The translations under genes and the position numbers were made by a program. A stretch of DNA of 64,000 nucleotides from Hydrotaea diabolus (Eukaryota; Arthropoda; Insecta; Diptera; Muscidae). Positions 53,290-62,984 of the stretch are shown piece by piece. The DNA lies in assembly GCA_963513945.1 (NCBI GenBank), contig OY740716.1, forward strand, positions 212,837,646-212,901,645, written 5' to 3'. Position 1 is the stretch's first letter, and each line of letters begins with the position of its first letter. The notes below the pieces were generated by a model. The model saw only the letters and a list, made by a program, of their open reading frames with translations. It was not told the DNA's origin and ran no database searches.

Positions 53290-54170
53290 ATGTACCAATC
53301 GTTATAAAACATTAACGCAATGAAATAAATGACTATAGGCTACGATAAAGCGAAAAAGGTGTAATGGAACCGTTTTTAACATGTGATGTTGGCATGGATC
53401 GAAGCACACCCTATAGGAAAAGTGGGCGATACCACGCCGCCTTTAAAAGTTTCTCAACTATAGCCAGAGCAATGGATTTATCGTTATAAAATTTTAAAAG
53501 AATGAAGTCAATGACTACGAAATTATTATATACCGTGTTATGGTGAAATTAAAGAAGGTGTGGCACCGTCCTCACACCTGTGAACTTAAAAAGACAATAA
53601 CTCATGAAATATTGAAGATATTTCGATGATGGAGAATTGGAAAGTGGCTATAATGGATCGATTGTTTCGAAAATGTAACAGAATGATATCAGTGACTCGA
53701 TAATTTGTGAAGACTTAGTTAAAGTCGACATGAAGGGCGTGGCACCTGGCACATATCTTATAAAATATAAGATATATGACGATGCTATTTATGGCATATG
53801 ATCTTGGCATGAATCAATACACATCCTAGAAGAAAAGGGCCCCTTTAAAATATCGCATTTATGGCCAAAGTAATGGACCTATCAATTTAAAATTTTAACA
53901 GAATAACTTCAATGACTACGAAATTGTGATTTACTATATTATGGTAAAATTGGACAAGGTGTGGCACCGCCCAGGCAACCCTGAACTTAAAAAACAATAT
54001 CTTAGGAAATATTAGAGATATTTCGGTGATATTTGGAACATACGATGTTGGCATGGATCGAAACACATGCTGGTGGAAAATTAGGAGGTGTCAGGAATGT
54101 ACTGATCATTATAAAGTTTTCAATGACTAGCATATTATGTGTTAGAATTGGACAAAAGGGTGTGGCCCGT
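53290..54170. repeat. Degenerate tandem repeat, ~200-bp period
   Basis: Recurring words: GGTGTGGCACCG at about 53558 and 53956, with GGCGTGGCACC at 53740 and GGTGTGGCCCG at 54160; GATGTTGGCATGGATCGAA at 53386 and 54045, with a variant at 53802; TCAATGACTACGAAATT at 53510 and 53911. Spacing near 200 bp with an apparent ~400-bp higher-order pattern. Non-coding. Confidence 0.6.
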
Positions 54171-54171
54171 C

Positions 54172-54857
54172 CACATGCAGAGAAAAGATTTGGTTACTAA
54201 TTACGAGTATATATGGTCACGACAACAATAGTACGTTCTCTGGAATATAAGTATATTCGTCGCAACCAAAGTTTGTTTTTTTAATTTCATTTGACAAAAG
54301 CATGATTGCGGCAATATTAATATTATTAAAATATTCTAAGTATTATTGCCGAATTTAAAAATGCGTGAATATAAATATGGTTGGTGAGACGAAATTATTC
54401 TTTTGGGTTTTATGTTTACAATAATATGATTTTGGCAGTCATACCGTAAGATTGTAATTTGTATAAAGTTGAAACACTAACATTCTTTAAACGGATTTAT
54501 TGTAGTGTTAAATAAATGACTCCTACTTTTTTGAATCTAATGCATTTTTAAAAAACTTTAATAATAATCACTTTTGTTGCATAACAGCATAGCTCAACCA
54601 TAATATATAATGTTGGTGATCATAGTGTGGTTGAGTGGGATCATACTATGGTTGAAAGGATCAAAATATGTTTGTGGGGATCATAGTATGGTTTACTGTA
54701 AATCATAATATGGATGTGGATGTGAATCATAGTATGGTTGTGTGGGAGTCTTATAATTGTTGAGGATCATAGTATTGTTGTGCCACAACCATATACCTTA
54801 CAATTGAAGGATGCTCTCCAACCATTGTCACCCCAACCGTACTTTTTTTCTTCGTGT
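54172..54857. mobile_element. Minisatellite MITE, copy 5
   Basis: About 686 bp, from CACATGCAGAGAAAAGATTT to CTTCGTG, same family as 5859-6882 with a shortened core and mutated ends. Confidence 0.75.
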
Positions 54858-54937
54858 ATACAACCCTAAATATGAAAGGCTTTTTCTCGTCAACAAATAC
54901 CGTAATGACGGGAGTAGTTGAGGAGGGATTTTAGGAA

Positions 54938-55159
54938 TTGCATATCCTCTTGTACTATATTAAACAAAATTTGTTGTTTTACTTTGGATTTTTTGCCAGA
55001 TTCTTGAGTTTATGCAAAAGAACTGGTGATGCCGAAAGCGCCGCTGAATTTTTCTATTCAGTACTGAAGACATTGTTTTCAAATTGTCGTAACTTCGGAC
55101 ATAATTCAGATATATCGACTCGCGATCCATTTAAAATCTTATCACTAAGGGATAAATAA
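54938..55159 (+). CDS. Exon-like frame, unrecognised
   Basis: After a pyrimidine-rich TTTTGCCAG (possible splice acceptor at 55003) the frame reads FLSLCKRTGDAESAAEFFYS, then VLKTLFSNCRNFG, to a TAA at 55157. The part before the acceptor is low-complexity. It could be a terminal exon or a transposase relic; no family was recognised. Confidence 0.2.
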   Translation: MHILLYYIKQNLLFYFGFFARFLSLCKRTGDAESAAEFFYSVLKTLFSNCRNFGHNSDISTRDPFKILSLRDK

Positions 55160-55164
55160 TACAA

Positions 55165-55880
55165 AGGGCGGTCTAACTAAAACGCTCGATGTTAATTGTA
55201 AATAAAACAAAAAGTTTTCATAGAATTATCATAATATCGGGCAAATGCTTGCCTCGGCTTGGCTCCGATTGTCCATTTTTTCAATGACTCTGAGACATAA
55301 TGGAGATTCGATGTCGTTAATATGCCGAATTATCTCATCCTTTAACTTTTGAATTGTTCATGGCTTATTGACTTACACTTGTTTTTGAAATATCCCTAAA
55401 GAAAGAAGTTCGCCGATGAAAATAGACATTGTTTCTTTGGCTGATTTCTGGCCACAAGAAGTCTGTTAACATCTCGCAATAGCGAACACCATTCACGGTA
55501 ACTGCTTGGCTGACCCCATTTTCGAAGAAGTACGTTCTGATAATGTCCCCAGCCCATAAATAGTCACTCTATGGGGATGCTTTTCAACAATCACTCGTGG
55601 ATTCTCATTTGCCCAAATTCGCCAAAGCTGCTTGTTAATGAGTCCACCGTGGACATATTTGGTGGATAATGCTGACCAAAAAAATCACAAAGTGATCAAA
55701 ATGCATTTTGATTTGAAAGCCCATTTTCGTAAAAAGCGCTGCTCAATTCTGCACCTCTCCATGGCTAAATTTGTCAAACACTGAAACAAAGAAATGACGA
55801 ATTAAGTTGGGCAAAAAACTTGACGTTAAGGTGTGACTCACAATTAACATCGTTCTTTATGGTTGTAACGGCCTTTACTT
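55165..55880 (-). mobile_element. rosa (DD41D) element, CGATGTTAATTG-end subfamily
   Basis: Inverted termini share CGATGTTAATTGT (left 55188, right complement near 55850). The minus strand has MERCRIEQRFLRKWAFK (start near 55761), the first region, GGLINKQLWRIWANENPRV, GDIIRTYFFENGVSQAVTVN and later fragments near 55440, with the second and third aspartate motifs lost by deletion. Relative of 16215-16773. Confidence 0.72.
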
Positions 55881-55939
55881 TAAAAGTGTATTTATTTTTT
55901 GCAAAAAATTAACAACAATTTTATTTTTCGATTTCTACT

Positions 55940-56395
55940 TAATTGTACCCGTATGCTGGTGGAAGAAATGCCCAAGGATGCCTCTATCTTACGGTATGTC
56001 ACATGACGATCTTGCATTTCACGCACGACATCAATGTTCTCTTCACGACTTCGTCCTTGATCGAGCGTCGGCCACGATTGAATTCATTAAACCAGTGCTA
56101 TAGGATGGTGCTTCATCGCCATACAAGATTTAAGTTCGTCGATGCACTCTTCTCGTGATAATCCACGTCGAAAGTTGAGAAAAATGATCGCACGAAAATG
56201 TTCACGAGGTAATTCCATTTTTTTGCCAAATTGATTTTTTCAGGTCACTGTAAACAACCCACACGATGGTCGCACGTCAAAACGTTCTGAGTACTTTTAT
56301 GCTAAAAAATGTCTAACATTCCTATGGCAATGTCAGGTGGCGCCAGGCAACACTAAGTGCTGCCTAGGCTAGAAATATACATAGCAACCCTCGTA
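55940..56395 (-). mobile_element. mariner-D 5' fragment
   Basis: It ends at 56395 with a terminus whose complement reads TACGAGGGTTGCTATGTATA. The minus-strand transposase starts at 56219 (MELPREHFRAIIFLNFRRGL, ECIDELKS), then frameshifts. The linker region follows (TLDQGRSREENIDVVRE near 56040). The catalytic half is absent. It preserves the 5' leader shared with the right copy of the composite at 20874-22677. Confidence 0.8.
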
Positions 56396-56581
56396 TAATG
56401 ACTTTAACATTGAACTTAAACGAAAAAATAGTAAAATGCATTGGCTATGGTTTTTCTTAAGCAGTTTCAGCCACAAATCAACTAACTTTTACCGTAGTCT
56501 CATTCAAAGAATGAATAATTCTCCCTTTTACATTGACGAATCATTTTCTTATGAAGACATTTATTGCAAACAAGGAAAACA

Positions 56582-57862
56582 TACGAGGGCGACCGCAAAA
56601 CTAACTGGCCTGGCACATTTTCTGGTTCACTAGCAACTTTTTTTTTGTTTTTTAAAAGCAATCTTTTATAAGCCATCTGTCAAAATTTCCGAAATATTTA
56701 ATGATTATTTTCATTGTTACAGGTGATTGAAGTAAACAAGTTTTATAATTTAAAAAAAATGGAAAATAAAAAGTTTCGTGCGGTAATTAAACACTTTTAT
56801 ATGAAAGGTTATACGCCACAATTTATCGAAGATGAATTGGATTCTGTTCATGGTGATAATGCACCATCATACTTCACCGTGAAATCCTGAGTTCAACAAT
56901 TTACAATGGGTCGTTCAAGTACGGAAAATGAACAACGCTCTGGAAGACCGAAAACTGCTACTACTATTGAAAACCTTAGAAAAATATTTAATGAAGTGAA
57001 TAAAGATAGACGAATAAAGCTCAGAGAACTTGCTGATATTGTTAAAATACACGAAAAACAAGTTTGGAGTATTTTACATGATGAACTCCACATGAAAAAG
57101 CTATCCGCAAGATGGGTGCCGCGTTTGTTGACTTTGCCCCAAAAAATCGTCCGTTGGACCAATTCCGAGGAGCTTTTAGCGATTTATCGGCGTAATCCAA
57201 TAGAGTAACTCATAACTGTTCATGAAACATGGATCCATCACTACATCCCAGAATGCAAAGAACAGTCAAAACAATGGATAGAACCTGGTAAAAGTAGTCC
57301 CAAGAAGGCGAAAACTGTTAAGTCAGCAGGAAAAGTAATGGCCACAGTATTTTGGGTTGCAAGGTGTATAATATTTATTGATTATCTTGAGAAAGGAAAA
57401 ACTATAAATAGTGAATATTATTGTGCATTATTGGATCGGTTGAGTGAAGAAATCAAGATAAAACGACCGCATTTAGAAAAAAGTTCTTTTTCATCAAGAT
57501 AATGCTCCTTCACACACTGCATTTTTAACTCAACAAAAACTGGCCGAATTACGATTTGAAATTGCTCCGCATCCACCATATAGTCCAGATTTAGCTCCTT
57601 CTGATTATTTCTTGTTTCCAAATTTAAAAAAAAATTCTCGGTGGCAAAAAATTTTCGTCCAATAGCGAGGTTATTGCTGAAACTGAGGCATATATTGAAG
57701 GTCTTGAAAAATCCTATTTTTCGGATGGAATTAAAAACGTTTGATGAAGTGTATTGGAGAGATTATGGAGAGAGGAGATTATGTTGATAAATAAATAATA
57801 ATAATTCCAAAAAAAACGATTCTTTTTATGTTAGGCCAGTTACTTTTGCGGTCGCCCTCGTA
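56582..57862 (+). mobile_element. mariner-B transposon, copy 2
   Basis: 1281 bp, TACGAGGGCGACCGCAAAAC and complement, TA at both ends. Confidence 0.92.
56760..57797 (+). pseudogene. mariner-B transposase with Asp-to-His change
   Basis: Start ATG at 56760 (MENKKFRAVIKHFYMKGYTP). A TGA replaces the tryptophan after VKS at 56888. The DNA-binding region (56906-57208) is otherwise intact, through IHEKQVWSILHDELHMKKLS. A deletion of ~13 bases after NPIE shifts the frame. The first catalytic motif then reads TVHETW instead of TVDETW, losing the first aspartate. HQDNAPSH and YSPDLAPSDYFLF (second and third) remain at 57490-57615, followed by frameshifts and a scrambled C-terminus. Inactive. Confidence 0.88.
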
Positions 57863-58084
57863 CGTTAAAAATGTGAAGCACTAATTACGAAATTCCCTCA
57901 AAAATTACGATGTTTATACGAAAATATTCCTAAAAATTACTAATAAAATTATAACGATAACTTTTCAATCAAATTAAGAAACTTTTCATAAAACACACAA
58001 TGGGAAAAAAATTTACGAAACAAGAAGCTTTTTTTAAGAAGACGGTTCGTAAATTCGAAAAAACTTCTTTACAAAATGTAGGAA
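57863..58084. other. Unassigned interval
   Basis: AT-rich with ACGAAA-type words; nothing recognised. Confidence 0.3.
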
Positions 58085-58537
58085 TTGAACGAATTGAACA
58101 AAGTTCTTCTTCGAATTTGCAAAGAATATAAGAAAAAGATTGTTTCACAAATAGTACAAGGATATTTCGTTCAGTCCACTGTCTGTGGAGATCTTAATCT
58201 GAGAGCTACCAGTAAAAGTCGTGTCCTAGATAATGTTGTGAATTTGTCCAGCAGTTTCTATAGATACCCAAGTAGAATTTCTATGAAGGTCAGTATTTTT
58301 TTAAGCGTTGCAGCTTCGTGCCGTTTACTGATCTGTAAAACACTATCCAGGACATTTTATGAGTCTTTTTCAGAAAAAATCGTATATTTCCTAAAATTTC
58401 CAATTCGAATTCTTCCATGGACCTCTCAAAGTAGAGTACCATTTATATTCGACTTAAGCGCAACTTTTGGTGTAGTGGTCTATAAATGCTGTTATATTTC
58501 AATGTGGTTTTGTTTCAGCGAATTAAGTTATGTTTAA
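58085..58537 (+). CDS. 150-codon ORF, unrecognised
   Basis: The longest frame outside transposons and CFAP53. It reads MNELNKVLLRICKEYKKKIV at its start, followed by basic and hydrophobic stretches and no clear domain. Composition is rich in Ser, Phe, Ile and Val, as expected from AT-rich non-coding sequence. No promoter, repeat or second exon supports it. Probably chance, listed because of its length. Confidence 0.15.
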   Translation: MNELNKVLLRICKEYKKKIVSQIVQGYFVQSTVCGDLNLRATSKSRVLDNVVNLSSSFYRYPSRISMKVSIFLSVAASCRLLICKTLSRTFYESFSEKIVYFLKFPIRILPWTSQSRVPFIFDLSATFGVVVYKCCYISMWFCFSELSYV

Positions 58538-59833
58538 ACGCATCAAATAACATGCTAAAAATAATCATCATTCGCTGTTATGGTTGAAAAAGGAACACAC
58601 GCTCGCTCGCACGGACAGAGAGAGAGAGAGAGAAGCGTGTATATTATTTATAAACTGACAACAAAGCACAATGTTACGCGATACTCTCAAGATGAGTATC
58701 TTGTAGCTGCCGTTGCTGATGATGCCAATGCAGTTGAGATCAGAACAACCTGATGACTCTTCCATAGTCCGTCCGCACGGCCTGTCCGTCTGTTATCTAG
58801 AATTTGCAGGGCGCAAAAGAACTGTTGACTGAATAAGTGTTACTGCGACGACGTTCTTTGTGGTGACATTGAAAGTGAAGGTTCTTGGACTGGCTGGCTA
58901 GCTGGTTTGGTGATGCCCACACCCTTTGCTATTGTAATATAGATGCAAGATGGCCTCAATGGCGGCCAGCAGGCCTTTGGGTTTAAAGATTACTTTTATT
59001 TGTTCTACGGTCTATGACGATGATGCGATCATGATGTTTGCGACTATTTATCTGTTGATATGTATGTTGGTGCGGTTAATTGATACTGCTTTAGTTTGTT
59101 CTGGAACGAACAACTCTTTAAAATCCACTGAGTTGTGATAATCGCTGGAAGCTGCGCAATGCCGCCTGCCTCAATGGTGTCATCGTCATCATCACGACCC
59201 CGATGGTCATCGTCTTGTATTTCCTTTGCTTTATACGCTGATGAAATGTAAAAAAGATGAGTTAAAAGTATACAACACTTCATGTTCTGCTGCTATGTGA
59301 CGAATACTAATTTCTGTGTGTATTTTTTTTTTTATTAAGTTTTACGATTTTAAAAGGTTTGTGCTTTTTTTTATTAAGTTACGAAAGCAAAATCAGAGTT
59401 CCGCCGACAAGTGTCAGTTTGAGGTACAAGGGAAATATTTCAGGCAATTTGTTAAATCCTTATAAAGGCAAAACTGTGTAATTGAGAAACATTCCCAGAA
59501 TAATTTCGTCTGAAGTTTTATTACTTTAGAGAACTCAACGATGCGTTCTGAAGATTTCACGGAAACTTACGGGAATTCGTTTAATTTGATACAATGATTT
59601 TGGAAGAAAATTATGGTGAAAAATATTACGATATGTTTTAAAAAAGGTTTGCATTACTATCTTGTTTTTAAAGCTGTTACTGTTTAAGAGCAAAATCAAA
59701 AGACTGTGGAAACAAACAAGTTTTTTCTTAAAATTCTTTATCCTACGGAAAATTGGACTGATACAGAACCAGTAGCGTGCTGGGACGGTCCCAGTAATGA
59801 CCCAACTATGTGAAAAGAACTGGTAACTTATAC
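58538..59833. other. Unassigned, possibly unique sequence with an AG microsatellite
   Basis: A (GA) run lies at 58615-58633, ATCATC/GATGATG-rich stretches lie at 59017-59035 and 59178-59190, and the GC content is above average at 58700-59180. No gene recognised. Confidence 0.3.
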
Positions 59834-61098
59834 AACTGGCCTGGCACATTTTCTGTTTTACTAGCAACTTTTTTTTGTTTTTTAAAAGCAATCTTTTATA
59901 AGCCATCAAAATTTTCGAAATATTTAATGATTATTTTCTTTGTTACAGGTGATTGAAGTAAAAAAGTTTTATAATTTTTGAAAAATGAAAAATAAAGAGT
60001 TTCGTGCGGTAATTAAACTCTTTTATATAAAAGGTTATACGCCACAATTAATCAAAGATGAATTGGATTCTGTTCATGGTGAGAATGCACCATCATACTC
60101 CACCGTGAAATCCTCGGTTCAACAATTTAAAATGGGTCGTTCAAGTACGGAAGATGAACAACGCTCTGGAAGACCGAAAACTGCTACTACTATTGAAAAC
60201 ATTAGAAAAATATTTAATGAAGTGACTGAAGATAGACGAATACAGCTCAGAGAACTTGCTGATATTGTTAAAACACACGAAAAATAAGTTTGGAGTATTT
60301 TACATGATGAACTCCACATGAAAAAGCTATCCGCAAGATGGGTGCCGCGTTTGTTGACTTTGCCCCAAAAAATCGTCCGTTGAACCAATTCCGAGGAGCT
60401 TTTAGCGATTTATCAGCGTAATCCAATAGAGTTCTTGCGCCGATTCATAACTGTTGATGAAACATGGATCCATCACTACATCCCAGAATGCAAAGAACAG
60501 TCAAAACAATGGATAGAAGCTGGTAAAAGTGGTCCCAAGAAGGCGAAAACTGTTAAGTCAGCAGCAAAAGTAATGGCCACAGTATTTTGGGATGCAAGGG
60601 GTATAATATTTATTGATTATCTTGAGAAAGGAAAAACTATAAATAGTGAATATTATTGTGCATTATTGGATCGGTTAAGTGAAGAAATCAAGATAAAACG
60701 ACTACATTTAGAAAAAAAAGTTCTTTTTCATCAAGATAATGCTCCTTCACACACTGTATTTTTAACTCAACAAAAACTGGCCGAATTACGATTTGAAATT
60801 GCTCCGCATCCACCATATAGTCCAGATTTAGCTCCTTCTGATTATTTCTTGTTTCCAAATTTAAAAAAAATTCTCGGTGGCAAAAAATTTTCGTCCAATA
60901 GCGAGGTTATTGCTGAAACTGAAGCATATTTTGAAGGTCTTGAAAAATCTTATTTTTCGGATGAAATTAAACAACTTGAAAAGCGTTTGATGGAGTTTAT
61001 TGAGTTGGAAGGAGATTATGATGAAAAATAAATAATAATAATTCCAAAAAAACGGTTCTTTTTATATTAGGCCAGTTACATTTGCGGTCGCCCTCGTA
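59834..61098 (+). mobile_element. mariner-B transposon, copy 3 (5' terminus lost)
   Basis: The right terminus is complete (complement of TACGAGGGCGACCGC, ending 61098). The left side begins inside the repeat at AACTGGCCTGGCACATTTTC, so the outermost ~20 bp are missing. Confidence 0.9.
59985..61031 (+). pseudogene. mariner-B transposase, full length with two stop codons
   Basis: irritans-type mariner transposase. From the ATG at 59985 to the stop at 61029-61031 a single frame of 349 codons, the normal length, is interrupted only by TAA at 60285 (a glutamine codon in copy 2) and TGA at 60381 (tryptophan in copy 2). Helix-turn-helix domains cover residues 1-110 with the SGRPKTATT linker. The catalytic triad is intact: VDETWIHHY, HQDNAPSHT and YSPDLAPSDYFLF, with 34 residues between the last two (DD34D). 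GIIFIDYLEKGKTINS is essentially the irritans/Himar signature. The least damaged transposase in the window. Confidence 0.92.
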
Positions 61099-61112
61099 CA
61101 CGGCTTTGTCAA

Positions 61113-61340
61113 TTGGCACTGTTCAGATGCAATGTCGCGGAACTGATCAAAAGGACAGTACCCATGATAGAATACAAACAGTTTCACCCATTACAGAACC
61201 AATCCCTTCTGAAATATTGTGTTAATTGCCTTGATGCTATTCATGATGCCGACTTTATAACGGGCAGTTCAATTACACTGCGCGTAGATACGCACACAAA
61301 ATCCGAGGAATTAATCTGTCAATTTCTATACAAATTGTAA
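61113..61340 (+). CDS. Exon-like C-terminal frame next to mariner-B, unrecognised
   Basis: An open frame without its own early ATG (first ATG at 61164) reads LALFRCNVAELIKRTVPMIE, then YKQFHPLQNQSLLKYCVNCL, DAIHDADFITGSSITLRVDT and a tail to TAA at 61338. The residue mix is balanced and protein-like, unlike chance frames nearby, and it is not repeated in the window. It may be the last exon of a gene whose upstream part was separated by the mariner insertion 15 bp away. No family recognised. Confidence 0.32.
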   Translation: MALFRCNVAELIKRTVPMIEYKQFHPLQNQSLLKYCVNCLDAIHDADFITGSSITLRVDTHTKSEELICQFLYKL

Positions 61341-61763
61341 TAGATTTCTAAACAAAGCCCAGTTTGAACAGTTTTTGTTTAAAAGCCAGCTGAAATCCGC
61401 GTATTTGTGAAATCCCCGAATTTCGACTTGACTTGGGTATAGGTATTATGTGAATAGTTTTTAGTAGTTGACACCATTCTATCGACCAAACCTGTTGCTT
61501 ATAGATTTTTTTCGCCCGTAAATTTAGGACATTTGACTCTGCATTTCCCTTAGGGATATTCCAAATACTAGCTTTTATAAGTGCAAAATTTTACGAGTAG
61601 TTCACACTACTCCATACATACCGTACCAGTTGTTCTGTTTTTACCCTCCTTAAGGTAGTTGATTCTGAATTTCCCGTAGACCAAACTGTGGTCATTCCTT
61701 AACGAAATAAAGATATACCCTTTGTTAGGTATACCGATCACTTGTTCTATATTCACAATTTTC
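61341..61763. other. Unassigned interval
   Basis: Nothing recognised. Confidence 0.3.
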
Positions 61764-62468
61764 TACACACGGAAAACAGATATGTAGCCACAACCGATTT
61801 TTTTGCCAACCAAATGATATAGGTTACATGCTCCTCGAGTATTCTATCAGTACGACCAAAGGTTAGTTGGTGCACTGTAATTTTTAGTTATTGGAACTGT
61901 AGTATCGCCACACACCATGAATCAGAACCTTCACAAGAAAATTTTTCAATTTTAAAAATACACCTGCCCTTTTTTTTAACGAAAAAAGTTACAATTTTAG
62001 TAAAAGGCAAAACATTGTTTGCTTACACAAGCGAAGTACTCGAAGTACTTATAGCGAGGGTCATGACGAGGAATAAGTGGAAAAGATTATAAGTTATTTT
62101 TACTGGAAAAAAGGTGGTTAATAATCAACTTACAGTCAGTAATTATCGAGTTATTTCATTAAAAAAAATCCATTAAACCATTCAGTCATCACTAATAATT
62201 GGTTACAACACAAAGTGTTTGCAAAACTATTGGTTGCCACAATCACAAGTTGTGTAACTAAATACCTTTTTGTCGCCTCAATGGTATGACCGATCAATAA
62301 GTTGTGAGTACAGTACGATAATCATATATAGATCATTTATACGATCGTATCACCATTTGGTATTTCAAACCGACCATAAACATTTGGTACATGCAAACGA
62401 AATTCTTCTTTTGCAACCGAATCATTGAAGTTCCGACAGATTTTCCACTAACTTATTCTCTGTGTGTA
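61764..62468. mobile_element. MITE family M-ACACAC
   Basis: About 705 bp with short inverted ends TACACACGGAAAA and TTCTCTGTGTGTA (imperfect), at TA. The left 150 bp match 32589-32740. The interior (61970-62280) has motifs resembling the duplicated block at 12140-12770 in reverse. Non-coding. Confidence 0.5.
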
Positions 62469-62631
62469 TTGAGTAATATACGCCTGGCAGTCCATCTATC
62501 GTTTTGATCAAAGTACAGGTCACAGTTATCCACTGATTTCGATGAATCTTGGTACATTCTTCAAGTTTCGGCCTAGGACGAACTCTATTTAAATTGATCT
62601 TCATCGGTTCATAGGGTGTTCCAGCCATAAT

Positions 62632-62984
62632 GCACGATGTTAATTGTGAGTCAAACTTTAACGTCAAGTTTTTTGCTCAACTTAATTTGTCATTTCTTTG
62701 TTCAGTAAAGGAAGAAGAAGTACATAATTGAGCAGCACGTTAAGGTTGTTGAAGCCTTTTACGAAAATGAGCTTTCAAATCAAAATGCTTTGTGCATTTC
62801 GTGATTTTAAGTTCTGTTACTGGACCAAATGTGTCCACAATCGGAAGAAGTGTGCGCAAATTTCAACAAACCTGTCGGAAATGTGAAAACTACTGTGTAT
62901 GTTTGCCTAGTTCGTTCTGAGACAACATTAATGTTGTCATCGTGCCGTACTTTTTCGAAAATAATAAACGGTTTCTTGTGGCCA
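62632..62984 (+). mobile_element. rosa (DD41D) 5' fragment
   Basis: Starts ACGATGTTAATTGTGAGTCA, matching the right end of 55165-55880. The plus strand encodes a degraded DNA-binding domain (VVEAFYENELSNQNALCAFR). Cut off at 62984 by the start of minisatellite MITE copy 6. Confidence 0.68.

Noticed and set aside
61764..62468. Possible duplicate of the minisatellite MITE because of its ACACAC.GA termini
   Set aside because: The interior lacks the CATAGTATGG minisatellite and the ends differ (TACACACGG versus CACGCAG).
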